Positions 49,726 through 56,972 of a stretch of 58,661 nucleotides of DNA are shown in pieces (position 1 is the stretch's first letter; the number at the start of each line of letters is the position of its first letter). The notes under the pieces are model-generated. The model had not been told where the DNA came from, ran no database searches, and saw only the letters and a program-made list of their open reading frames with translations. Location of the stretch: assembly GCA_003577105.1 (NCBI GenBank), contig QEUQ01000007.1, positions 1-58,661 of the forward strand, read 5' to 3'. The DNA is from Acidobacteriota bacterium. GTDB lineage: Bacteria > Actinomycetota > Acidimicrobiia > ATN3. The position numbers were made by a program, and so were the translations under genes.

Positions 49726-50495
49726 GCCGCCACCCCTTTTCGAAGCGCTGTCGCGATTTCGACGTAGGAAAGGGCTCCCGGGATCGTGGGAGCGTATTCA
49801 AAGATCGTCTTGCCGGCCGCGGGCGCCTCCGCGAATCGAACGCTCTTGCGAACTGGCGGACCGATCAGCTCGAGTCCGTAAATGCGCGAGACCTCCTCTA
49901 AGACTTCGCGGCCGAGATTGGTGCGCGAGTCGAACATGGTCGCGATTACACCTCTGACCTCTAGCTCGGGATTGGTGAAGCGACGAACTTCGTCGACGGT
50001 CTCGAGCAACTGCCCGACGCCCCGGTAGCTCAGGGTCTCACACTGGATCGGAATTACCACCTCATGGGCGGCAGTCAAACCACAGATCGTGAGAATTCCG
50101 AGGGAGGGCGGGCAGTCGATGATGATCCAGTCGTACTCGTCTTCGACAGGCTCAAGTCCACGCGCGAGCGCGAACTCCCTACCTGTCTTGCCGCTCAGGA
50201 CCACCTCAGCACCGGCGAGGTCGATGTTCGCCGGCAAAATGTCCAGGTCTGCCGTCGAACTCTTTAGGGCGACTATTGCCTCTGGAGCCTGAACCCGTCC
50301 GAGGATTACGTCATGGATCGACGGTTCACACGAATCCGGATCCAGGCCGGCACAGAACGTCAAGCACGCCTGCGGATCAAGATCGACAAGTAAGACGCTG
50401 TCTCCTAGGTCGGCGAGTGCCGCTCCTATCGCCTGCGCGGAGGTGGTCTTTGCGACTCCCCCTTTTTGGTTTGCGATGGCAACTTTGCGAGACAT
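49722..50495 (-). CDS. ParA-family ATPase (MinD/ParA-like)
   Basis: A Walker-type ATPase that positions cargo using ATP-dependent DNA or membrane binding. The 257-residue protein has the deviant Walker A KGGVAKTT at 11-18, Walker A' LLVDLDPQACLT and Walker B DWIIIDCPPSLGILT. The C-terminal part resembles chromosomal ParA/Soj proteins. No ParB gene and no ordinary parS-like sites are seen nearby; the coupled partner is the zinc-ribbon protein instead. Such orphan ParA proteins often serve large complexes, so cargo other than the chromosome is possible. Direct repeats at 50558-50589 lie upstream on its promoter side. Confidence 0.88.
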   Translation of the reverse strand: MSRKVAIANQKGGVAKTTSAQAIGAALADLGDSVLLVDLDPQACLTFCAGLDPDSCEPSIHDVILGRVQAPEAIVALKSSTADLDILPANIDLAGAEVVLSGKTGREFALARGLEPVEDEYDWIIIDCPPSLGILTICGLTAAHEVVIPIQCETLSYRGVGQLLETVDEVRRFTNPELEVRGVIATMFDSRTNLGREVLEEVSRIYGLELIGPPVRKSVRFAEAPAAGKTIFEYAPTIPGALSYVEIATALRKGVAA

Positions 50496-50801
50496 GCGGG
50501 CATCTTAGGCGCGATGGGCGTGCGCGGCGCATCCCGTAACGGCGCTTGGCATGACAATCCGCCCTCAATGCACTCTCCGCCCTCAATGCGCTGAAGGTGA
50601 AGTTCTATTCGCTCTTTGCGTTCAGGTTGCAATCGGGACATCGGCCCCAATAGGCTCAGTCCGTCCTGATTGCGCTGGCTACCGGCCTGTCACCCTCGGT
50701 GAGGAGGTGGCGAAATGCGTCTTCTTGGATCGGGGAATGATGGTGCAGCAACCGGCTTGTTGCCGGAAGTTATGCGCTAGGAGCGGAGGTACATAGGAGC
50801 G
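50496..50801. promoter_or_regulatory. Divergent parA-bldC intergenic region with a 14-nt direct repeat
   Basis: This 306-nt stretch contains no convincing gene. TCCGCCCTCAATGC occurs at 50558-50571 and again at 50576-50589, an 18-nt period that puts both copies near one and three-quarter helical turns apart, about 65-95 nt upstream of the parA start. It could be an operator. The bldC side has GGAGG followed by AGGAG close to its ATG. Clear -35/-10 pairs are not visible. Confidence 0.45.
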
Positions 50802-51011
50802 ATGGCGGACCGATCAACACCAGGCAGACCTGAGCAGGAAGCACTCCTGACGCCTTCCGAGGTTGCCGCCATGTTTCGTGTCAACCCCAAGACCGTGACC
50901 CGCTGGGCGCGAAGCGGGAAGATCTCGGCAATTCGCACTCTCGGTGGCCATCGCAGATTCCTCGAGTCCGAAATCCGCAAGTTCCTCGAGCCAGAGCAGG
51001 AAGAGGGCTAG
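50802..51011 (+). CDS. bldC: BldC-family transcriptional regulator
   Basis: A 69-residue MerR-like DNA-binding protein without an effector domain. The helix-turn-helix region LLTPSEVAAMFRVNPKTVTRWARSGKI and the wing ISAIRTLGGHRRFLESEI match the BldC family, which binds direct repeats cooperatively and controls development or cell-state genes in Streptomyces. The ATG at 50802 follows AGGAG closely. The gene is divergent from parA and convergent with the E2-like gene. Its presence supports an actinobacterial host. Targets here are unknown. Confidence 0.9.
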   Translation: MADRSTPGRPEQEALLTPSEVAAMFRVNPKTVTRWARSGKISAIRTLGGHRRFLESEIRKFLEPEQEEG

Positions 51012-51080
51012 GCCCCAGGCCGCTGGCTAGGCGCCCGGGCTGCCAGCAACCGAGCCTGCAGACTACGGGCTAGGCCCCAG
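51006..51080. repeat. 14-nt direct repeat at the convergent ends of bldC and the E2-like gene
   Basis: GGGCTAGGCCCCAG occurs at 51006-51019 and 51067-51080. The first copy holds the bldC stop codon and the second, read on the other strand, the stop of the E2-like gene. Between them GCTGGC and GCCAGC can pair. It may form part of a two-way terminator, but the T-run is absent. Confidence 0.4.
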
Positions 51081-51897
51081 CACCCTCCGGGTCTTCAACC
51101 ATCGCCCTCAGCTGTTCAAGCGCCGCCTGAGCGTAGAGGCCGTCTTCCACCCTCTCGTCGTAGCTCCACCTGAGATGAGCCACCCGGCCCACCGCCAGCT
51201 CGCCGTCACGCACGACGGGAGCGTCTTTGGTCTGCCCTATCACACAGAAGATCGGGCAATTGCCGTACTCGAACAGGTGGTGAAAGCCGCCTTCCATCTT
51301 CAGGCTGCCAAGATTTGCGATGAAGATCGAGCAGAACATCGGGTCGCCATCTATATAGAACCTCGGTAGCAGGCCCATGGCATCTGCGAGGCGCTCCAGA
51401 GCCACCACAAATCGCAAGAGCGGGCCAGGGAGCTTGAGGAAGAGATCTAGCTCCTTGTCAGTGTGGCTCTTCTTGTCGGAACGACCCTCTTTCAGATCCG
51501 AATAGAGATAGTCAACGATCTCTTCAAGACTCTGACCGGCCTCGAAACGGCGCTTGACAACAAAGACTGGTGAGTCGTCGTCAAAGCGCTTCTTCGCCGA
51601 GAACGAGACGTCTATGCCGTTGCGCTGCCAGAGCTTGCCGCCTGCGACGAAACGGTTGAGGCGCGGCCGCTGCTGATAAGTCTGCAAGGCCGCCCATAGG
51701 ACCACGTGAAAAATCGTGATCTTGGTATCGGGGTGCGCTGCGTTGAACTTCTCTATGAAGGGCTCGGTCTTGGTGAGATCAACCTCCTGATCGAAGTAGA
51801 ACGCACCCTCGTTTCGCCCCCGAATCAAGTACGGCATGATCCGGCGATATGCCGGAACATCACGGCAAAGGGTCCCGTCGACGCGTCTGTTGAACAT
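51070..51897 (-). CDS. Stand-alone E2/CAT-fold acyltransferase homologue lacking the catalytic His
   Basis: A 275-residue protein matching the catalytic fold of 2-oxoacid dehydrogenase E2 components and chloramphenicol acetyltransferase, without lipoyl or binding domains. Evidence is the ITIFHVVLWAALQTYQQRPRLNRF segment, GIDVSFSAKKR, and the C-terminal SIFIANLGSLKMEGGFHHLF, GQTKDAPVVRDGE pattern. The active-site motif, normally HRxxDG, reads YDERVEDG (about 51135-51170): Glu replaces the catalytic His. The protein is thus either non-catalytic or uses other chemistry. It starts 2 nt after the amidase gene's stop on the same strand, so the two are co-expressed. Actinobacterial relatives exist but their role is unclear to me. 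Confidence 0.78.
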   Translation of the reverse strand: MFNRRVDGTLCRDVPAYRRIMPYLIRGRNEGAFYFDQEVDLTKTEPFIEKFNAAHPDTKITIFHVVLWAALQTYQQRPRLNRFVAGGKLWQRNGIDVSFSAKKRFDDDSPVFVVKRRFEAGQSLEEIVDYLYSDLKEGRSDKKSHTDKELDLFLKLPGPLLRFVVALERLADAMGLLPRFYIDGDPMFCSIFIANLGSLKMEGGFHHLFEYGNCPIFCVIGQTKDAPVVRDGELAVGRVAHLRWSYDERVEDGLYAQAALEQLRAMVEDPEGAGA

Positions 51898-51899
51898 GT

Positions 51900-53315
51900 C
51901 TAGAGGGGAGATCCCGGAGCTACGAGAGGCCAGGGGCGTTCACGCTCCGCAATTAGCCCCAGGTCGAGGAGGAGCTGCTCCTCGTGGTGGCGCCCCATTA
52001 CTTGCATGCCGACCGGCAACCCCCGGCTTAGGCCGACTGGAATCGAAATCGATGGACTGCCATAAATGTTGGCCGGAATCGTCAGTGCGCCGTTGTTGGC
52101 AAGGCTCACCTGCTTATCGCCCACCTGGGTACGCAGAGGACCGGTCGCGTCAAAGGCGACATCGGGGCACGATGCAGTGATCACGAAATCAACTTGATCG
52201 AAGACGTTCGCAAGCGCCTCATTCATGATGATCCGCCTCGTCTCGACAATTGTCCGGCGCCTGATGTCGTAGTAGTCGTTTGCCAGCTTTGCTGCGAAAC
52301 CAATCTCGGGCGTGAGATCCGCCGCGCAATCGGGATACCGCTCCTCAAGATCTGCGAAGACGCCCGCGAGTCCGGCAAAGGCCCATTCACTTCCGAGATC
52401 GGGCAGCTCGATGTCGACGTCGACCTGCTCGAGGCCGGCATCTTCGATAAGTAGCTTGGCATGCTCGAGAATGAGCTCCTCAATCTCGGGGTGGACAACT
52501 GCCACGCCGAGAGTCGGGTTGACAGCCACCTTGCGCCCCTTGAGATCCATGGTGCCGAGATCCTGCTCCCAGCTTCGGCCATCGTGCAGAAGCGAGTAAG
52601 GGTCGTGGCGCTCGAAGCCTTTGCACACGTCGAAATACCTGGCTGTGTCACGGATTGATCGTGCAAGGCAGCCTTGAACCGCTGTCATGGAACCGACCAT
52701 GGAGCCCGGACCCTTCGGAATCCTGCCGTAGGTGGCCTTCAGGCCGGGGAGGCCCGTGAAGGATGCGGGGATCCGGATTGATCCGCCACCGTCGCCTCCG
52801 TTGCCAATGGTCATGAGGCCGCCTGCCACCGCGGCAGCGGCCCCACCCGAGGATCCGCCAGGTGTGTGCTCGAAATTCCAAGGATTCTTTGTTGCGCCGT
52901 TGAGCTTCGTGTAGGTGAGGTTCACCCCGCCGAATTCACTCGCGGTGGTGAGGCCAAACAGAACCGCGCCCGCCTCGCGTAGGCGCTTGACAAAGATTGA
53001 ATCTCCCTCAGCTACCTTGTCTTTCAGCGGGAGGGAGGCACTTGTGTCCGGCCAGCCCTCGACTTGGTCGAGCTCCTTGATGCCGAGCGGAACTCCACCG
53101 AGCGGCTTGCTGACGTCTGCGTTCTTCGCGGCCGACCTTGCACTCTCTGCGTCAACGTGAGAGATCGCATTGAGTTCCGATGCCTCGACAGCGGCCAGCG
53201 TGGCCTCGAGTTCCTCGACGGGATTGCGCTCGCCTGACCGAAAGGCGTCGACGAGCGAGCACATGTCGCCGAGCCATGGAGTCTTGGTGTTGTCACTCAT
53301 AGTGACGGCAAGCAT
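51900..53315 (-). CDS. Amidase (amidase signature family)
   Basis: Hydrolyses an amide by the Ser-cis-Ser-Lys mechanism. The triad is visible as K80 (PLGIKELD), S155 (HTPGGSSGG) and S179 (GDGGGSIRIPASFTGLPGLK). Length (471) is normal. The start may be ATG 53315 or ATG 53300 (MSDNTKTPW); the second fits the common N terminus better but neither has a clear ribosome-binding site. It is not adjacent to gatB/gatC, so a role in tRNA amidation is unlikely; a metabolic or xenobiotic amide is more likely. The E2-like gene follows 2 nt later. Confidence 0.88.
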   Translation of the reverse strand: MLAVTMSDNTKTPWLGDMCSLVDAFRSGERNPVEELEATLAAVEASELNAISHVDAESARSAAKNADVSKPLGGVPLGIKELDQVEGWPDTSASLPLKDKVAEGDSIFVKRLREAGAVLFGLTTASEFGGVNLTYTKLNGATKNPWNFEHTPGGSSGGAAAAVAGGLMTIGNGGDGGGSIRIPASFTGLPGLKATYGRIPKGPGSMVGSMTAVQGCLARSIRDTARYFDVCKGFERHDPYSLLHDGRSWEQDLGTMDLKGRKVAVNPTLGVAVVHPEIEELILEHAKLLIEDAGLEQVDVDIELPDLGSEWAFAGLAGVFADLEERYPDCAADLTPEIGFAAKLANDYYDIRRRTIVETRRIIMNEALANVFDQVDFVITASCPDVAFDATGPLRTQVGDKQVSLANNGALTIPANIYGSPSISIPVGLSRGLPVGMQVMGRHHEEQLLLDLGLIAERERPWPLVAPGSPL

Positions 53316-53363
53316 TACGCCACAGGGACCTCTTGCACAAGCGGCCGTCTGATCCCTGGTTGC

Positions 53364-54137
53364 TTAGCGGACCGCCACCCGAATGATCGGAGCCCCAGAC
53401 CGGGTGAAGATCCCCTCTGGACCGTACTTGGGCGTGGCCTCAGCCCTAAGCCGACTACTTGCGCGTACCATCGGTGACGTGGCGATCGAGCGGGCCGGGG
53501 CGTCCGGGGCATCCAAGCGAGCGGAACGGGCCGAGCGAGCGGAGCCGGCCGGACAGGCCGAGCCAGCGGACCGGGCCGACCGGGCCGAGCCGGCCGACCG
53601 GGCCGAGCCGGCCGAACGGGCCGAGTGAGCCGAGCCAGCCGGGCGACTCCGAATCAGACCCGACGCGAGATCTGCAATAACCCAATTGATCCCGCGCAGC
53701 ACCAGCGTCGAACGGCTCGGCCACCACCCGGGCAACCGCTCGGGACGAAGCCCCGCATAGATCGCTGCGCCAACGCAGGCCAGTGCGAGCACCGTTAGTG
53801 CTACCCCCGCCACAACTCCGCAGGTACCCGGCGCGCATAAGCCGCTGACTGGAATTGCGTCGAATCCCCAGTTGGTCAATCCAAGCCCGGCGAGAAGACC
53901 GACCGCTGCATTGGCGGAATACCCCGCAACCCACTTGGTGCGCATCGCTGCTCCGCCGCCCGAGATACCGGAGAGCAAAGCCTCAATTGAAATAGCTTCT
54001 TCTGCCGACGCCGCCGCACCCTCGGTGCCCAATCCGGGCGCGTGAGGTGGGATTGCAGTGCATGGGGAAACCTCGTCGGCGCCCCCTGTGACACCAGCCG
54101 GCACTTGTACGCGGAAAAGATCCTGTGAGACCAACAC
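53364..54137 (-). CDS. Putative membrane protein with minisatellite-encoded tail
   Basis: A 257-residue hypothetical protein starting at GTG 54137 with only a weak ribosome-binding site. The N-terminal 75 residues are polar. Two hydrophobic helices follow (about 72-92, AVGLLAGLGL; 101-127, CGVVAGVALTVLALACVGAA). After a basic segment the tail (about 160-215) is a Ser/Ala/Arg/Gly repeat (SARSAGSARSAG and variants) encoded by a GGCCGA-based tandem repeat. The last 40 residues look unique again. The repeat is open in several frames on both strands, so the reading frame of the tail is less sure than that of the membrane part. No function can be assigned. Confidence 0.5.
   Translation of the reverse strand: MLVSQDLFRVQVPAGVTGGADEVSPCTAIPPHAPGLGTEGAAASAEEAISIEALLSGISGGGAAMRTKWVAGYSANAAVGLLAGLGLTNWGFDAIPVSGLCAPGTCGVVAGVALTVLALACVGAAIYAGLRPERLPGWWPSRSTLVLRGINWVIADLASGLIRSRPAGSAHSARSAGSARSAGSARSARSAGSACPAGSARSARSARLDAPDAPARSIATSPMVRASSRLRAEATPKYGPEGIFTRSGAPIIRVAVR
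53500..53640. repeat. GC-rich minisatellite based on GGCCGA/GGGCCGAGC units
   Basis: About 140 nt of near-tandem units (variants of CGGGCCGAGC, GGCCGACC and CGGCC), lying inside the 3' half of the membrane protein gene. The array is open in alternative frames on both strands: Ser-Ala-Arg-Ser on the minus strand, and Pro-Ser-Arg-Pro-x-Gly or Ala-Glu-Arg-Ala on the plus strand. Copy number is likely to vary by slippage. Confidence 0.7.
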
Positions 54138-54269
54138 CGAACAGCCCTCAGTATTGGTGCCGCGAATTTGTAGTTAGTTTGACCCGACAGCCATGCGGGT
54201 CAGCCGCAGAGTCGCATCATAACCGGGTACCGTGACAATTTCACGACCAGGCAACCAGGGGGCGCAGAG

Positions 54270-54704
54270 ATGCCTATTGAACTCATCCCACTGTGTAAGG
54301 CCGAAGCGGTACTAGCGCCGCCGATGCCCGTCAGAGATCCCTACGGAAGCACCTTGTTGATATTCGAGGTCGAGAGCATCTCCGTTGAGGGGGAGCGGAT
54401 TCGAGCGGAACTCGCTGGGCAGGCGTCGGCGGACTGGATGCGCCTCAGCCCCGACATGATCGGCACGCTCGATGTGCGAGTCACGCTCAAGACTCACGAC
54501 GGCGCGCTTATCTATGGCGAGTACCGGGGGCGCGTAAACACGGTTGAGGGCGATCCAGACGTGAGCGCTGTCGTCTTCGCAGCCCCGCTCTTTTCCACCT
54601 CGGATGCGCGCTATGAGTGGCTAAACAGGATCCAGGTGATTGCAAAAGGGCTCGTCTCGGCCGATAGCCGTCGCCTCAACTATGAGATGTACGAGGTGCG
54701 CTGA
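54270..54704 (+). CDS. DUF3237 family protein
   Basis: A 144-residue protein with the DUF3237 pattern: an N-terminal beta region, ASADWMRLSPDMIGTLDVRVTLKTHDGALIY in the middle and FSTSDARYEWLNRIQVIAKG near the end, followed by the family's typical YEMYEVR close. DUF3237 is a small beta-barrel of unknown function found as a stand-alone protein in many soil bacteria. The ATG at 54270 follows GGGGGCG within a weak ribosome-binding site. It stands alone, divergent from the membrane protein gene. Confidence 0.8.
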   Translation: MPIELIPLCKAEAVLAPPMPVRDPYGSTLLIFEVESISVEGERIRAELAGQASADWMRLSPDMIGTLDVRVTLKTHDGALIYGEYRGRVNTVEGDPDVSAVVFAAPLFSTSDARYEWLNRIQVIAKGLVSADSRRLNYEMYEVR

Positions 54705-54846
54705 GGTCCGCCTAAGGGCATCCGGATGATCGCCGGAATTCGCCGTGTGGACACCCAGTGGGGATGAGCCGAGGCCACGAGTACTCACCCATTGGGTCGC
54801 TGACGAAGTCGCCGACCGACGCGAGGGCCCTGGTGACCGATCCGAA

Positions 54847-54874
54847 GCTGTCGGCTGTCGGCTGTCGGCTGTCG
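54847..54874. repeat. Heptanucleotide tandem repeat (GCTGTCG x4)
   Basis: Four exact consecutive copies of GCTGTCG lie between the DUF3237 gene and the end of the DUF4143-type ATPase gene. Because 7 is not a multiple of three and no gene covers it, copy-number change here would be neutral for coding. Confidence 0.85.
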
Positions 54875-54881
54875 CTGCTCG

Positions 54882-56126
54882 TCAGATGATCGACCACCAC
54901 GGGGCCGCTAATACGTCAGGAGTCAGCCACTCGAACAGCGTGCCTGTGTGGAGCAACAGACCGGCCCGACTCGAGTCCGGATACTCGGCTCGAAAGACTC
55001 GGAGAGCATTTGCATCTGAGATTCGAGGCCGTTTCGTCGACTTGACCTCAATAGGCATTAGAGCCCCAGCGGACTCGATTACGAAATCCACCTCGTCTCC
55101 GACTGTCGTGCGCCAGTAGTAGATCTCGATTTGCGAATCAGATGCGTCACGCCAGCACAACAAGTCTTGCAGCACGACGTTTTCGAGATGCGCGCCCGTC
55201 GGCCGCTCCTCGCCCGAGATGTGCAGAGCGAGGCCCACGTCGCCCCAATAGAGCTTGGGCGATTTCACAAGGCGCTTGGTGCGGTTCACAGCGTACGCGG
55301 GAACGCGAATCAGCATGTAAGACGCCTCGAGCAGGTTGAGGTACCTATGAACGGTTGGCTGAGGGATCGCGACGTCACGGCCAATCTCGGTCTGGTTGGC
55401 GATCTGGCCGATTCTTAGACAGATCGCTCGCATGAAGCGCCGGAAATCAGGAAGCGACGAGACCGATGCGAGTGAGCGCAGGTCTCGTTCGAGATAGGTG
55501 CGGACGTACCCGCCGAACCAAATTGCTCGATCAGCTTCCGAGCGCATTTGAATTGCCGGAGTCGGAAAACCCCCTCGGCGAGCGAGAGCCTTCCAATCAG
55601 CCGGATGTGAGTCACTGTCTCTCAACAACTCCAACCATTCACTCTCGGGCGTGCTGACCAGCTCATCCCAACGGCCGGAGGACCCAATACCGAGCTGCTC
55701 TCGACGAGTCATCGGCCAGAGTGTCAAGTAGCTTGCTCGCCCCGCCAGCGACTCCGAGACATTCTTGGCTAGCAGCAAATTCGTCGAGCCCATAAGGAGA
55801 AACTGCCCCGGCTCTCTGTCCCTGTCGATCGCCCGCTTGACCGCCCGCAAGAGATTGGGCTCGAGTTGAACCTCGTCGAGCGTGACCGGTTTGGCTCCAC
55901 CTACAAGCGCATCCGGGTCGCGATGGGCGAGGTCTGCGACGTCGAGATCGTCAAGGGAGAGGAATCTACGATGATCGGGGGCAAGATCCTCGACGAGGGT
56001 GGTCTTGCCGGCCTGACGAGCGCCTGTGACAACAACAGCGGGCATGGCATTGAGGTTCTTTGTGAGAGCGCGCTGCAGGTGCCTAGGGAGAGGCGCAGAT
56101 CGATTCATAACGTGAATGATATTCAT
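54882..56126 (-). CDS. AAA ATPase with DUF4143 domain
   Basis: A P-loop ATPase of the AAA_14/DUF4143 family, frequently carried on accessory DNA. The Walker A is VVTGARQAGKTTLVED near 32-47, Walker B KPVTLDEVQLEP, and sensor residues lie in LLMGSTNLL. The C-terminal DUF4143 part has PDFRRFMRAICLRIGQIANQ, a winged-helix-like segment, and YYWRTTVGDEVDFVIES...PIEVKS, which resembles a PD-(D/E)xK nuclease-like core (E-V-D-F-V-I-E, E-V-K). Two ATGs, at 56126 and 56108, lie inside a large palindrome. The biochemical role of the family is unknown to me. It is divergent from the toxin-antitoxin pair. Confidence 0.85.
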   Translation of the reverse strand: MNIIHVMNRSAPLPRHLQRALTKNLNAMPAVVVTGARQAGKTTLVEDLAPDHRRFLSLDDLDVADLAHRDPDALVGGAKPVTLDEVQLEPNLLRAVKRAIDRDREPGQFLLMGSTNLLLAKNVSESLAGRASYLTLWPMTRREQLGIGSSGRWDELVSTPESEWLELLRDSDSHPADWKALARRGGFPTPAIQMRSEADRAIWFGGYVRTYLERDLRSLASVSSLPDFRRFMRAICLRIGQIANQTEIGRDVAIPQPTVHRYLNLLEASYMLIRVPAYAVNRTKRLVKSPKLYWGDVGLALHISGEERPTGAHLENVVLQDLLCWRDASDSQIEIYYWRTTVGDEVDFVIESAGALMPIEVKSTKRPRISDANALRVFRAEYPDSSRAGLLLHTGTLFEWLTPDVLAAPWWSII

Positions 56127-56139
56127 TCACGTTATGAAT
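56103..56139. promoter_or_regulatory. 37-bp interrupted palindrome over the start of the ATPase gene
   Basis: ATTCATAACGTGAATG (56103-56118) and CATTCACGTTATGAAT (56124-56139) are perfect inverted copies separated by ATATT. Both candidate start codons of the ATPase (56126 and 56108, minus strand) lie in it. It could be an operator for autoregulation or a hairpin over the ribosome-binding site. Confidence 0.75.
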
Positions 56140-56187
56140 AGCAATAAATTGAAGTATGTATGGCGGGCGAGAGCGTCGCGAATGCCA

Positions 56188-56218
56188 ACTTAGTCCACTA
56201 TACTTAGTCCACTTGACA
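56188..56218. promoter_or_regulatory. Tandem operator-like repeats upstream of the antitoxin gene
   Basis: ACTTAGTCCACT occurs at 56188-56199 and 56202-56213, a 14-nt period. A consensus TTGACA follows, overlapping the second copy (56213-56218), a possible -35 for the antitoxin operon starting at 56285, though the -10 is poor. On the minus strand the sequence holds TATAGT. Such spacing is typical of sites bound by Phd/YefM antitoxins. Confidence 0.5.
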
Positions 56219-56284
56219 GAGCACTGTACCATGCCCAGGTAGGAGCGCTCTGAGACCGAGCAAGACTGATACGCGGAGTCGGGC

Positions 56285-56509
56285 ATGGCCTTACAAGTGA
56301 ATGTGCACTTCGCCAAGACCCACCTTTCCGGGCTGCTGGACGATGTGCGGGCGGGCCATGAGATAGTCCTCGCAAAACGTGGCGTCCCTTACGCGAAACT
56401 CGTGCCTATTGAGGATCCACCCAAGCGAGATCTTGGATTCGTCAATTACCGCGTACCGGAGTCCTTCTTCGAACCACTGCCTGATGACGAACTAGAACTC
56501 TGGAAGTAG
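56285..56509 (+). CDS. Antitoxin of the Phd/YefM type
   Basis: A 74-residue antitoxin. MALQVNVHFAKTHLSGLLDDVRAGHEIVLAKRG and YAKLVPIE form the N-terminal DNA-binding and dimerisation fold (the AKTHLSxLLDxV pattern), and the acidic, aromatic-containing C-terminal tail (FFEPLPDDELELWK) would block the toxin's active site. It precedes the PIN toxin gene by 1 nt. Expression is likely autoregulated through the repeats at 56188-56218. Confidence 0.9.
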   Translation: MALQVNVHFAKTHLSGLLDDVRAGHEIVLAKRGVPYAKLVPIEDPPKRDLGFVNYRVPESFFEPLPDDELELWK

Positions 56510-56510
56510 C

Positions 56511-56897
56511 GTGCGCCTGCTGCTAGACACCCATGTGCTCTTGTGGGCTCTCACCGAACCTCGCAGGCTGTCTCGAAAATCGAGATCGGCAATCGAGAAT
56601 CGCCGCAATCACCTCTTTGTATCGAGTGCATCGGCATGGGAGATCGCTACCAAAATCCGCTTGGGACGCCTCCCTCGGGCAGAGGCACTTGCGCGCAGCT
56701 TGCCTGAGTACGTCGATGAACTCGGCGCATCTAGCCTTCCGATTGGGTTGGATCACGGGTTGCTAGCTGGCGCTCTCGAGGCTGATCACGCCGACCCGTT
56801 CGATCGAGTGCTGGCTGCTCAGGCGAGCCTGGAGGATCTCAAGATCGTCACCAGCGATCCCGCCTTTGAGCAACTCGGCGCGACAACGTATTGGTGA
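56511..56897 (+). CDS. PIN-domain toxin (VapC-like ribonuclease)
   Basis: A 128-residue Mg2+-dependent RNase partner of the antitoxin. Acidic residues of the active site are visible: D6 in LLLDTHVLLWA, the Glu in SASAWEIATK, and the two Asp in ADHADPFDRVLAAQA and VTSDPAFEQL. The LLDTHVLLWAL start is typical for toxins paired with Phd/YefM-like antitoxins. The start is GTG, one base past the antitoxin stop. The pair sits beside a DUF4143 ATPase and a gene remnant, consistent with accessory DNA. Confidence 0.92.
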   Translation: MRLLLDTHVLLWALTEPRRLSRKSRSAIENRRNHLFVSSASAWEIATKIRLGRLPRAEALARSLPEYVDELGASSLPIGLDHGLLAGALEADHADPFDRVLAAQASLEDLKIVTSDPAFEQLGATTYW

Positions 56898-56933
56898 GGT
56901 GGGCACTCGTGAACAAGGCCTCACCCGGGATCT

Positions 56934-56952
56934 GGGCGCTCAGCTAGCGCCC
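56934..56952. terminator. Possible terminator after the toxin gene
   Basis: GGGCGCT and AGCGCCC form a 7-bp stem with a 5-nt loop, between the convergent toxin gene and the channel-like gene. Only a short T-tract (ATTT) follows on the plus strand. A second, longer pairing (GGTGAGG with CCTCACC, 56893-56925) overlaps the end of the toxin gene. Confidence 0.45.
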
Positions 56953-56972
56953 CTGGCATTTAGCGGCAACGC

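Noticed and set aside
53455-53934. Alternative frames with collagen-like or Glu/Arg repeats across the minisatellite
   Set aside because: They exist because the repeat is open in many frames; only the 53364-54137 frame also has plausible membrane helices outside the repeat.
56213-56241. Full sigma70 promoter for the antitoxin based on TTGACA
   Set aside because: The -35 is perfect, but no acceptable -10 lies 16-18 nt downstream, so I list it only as part of the operator region.
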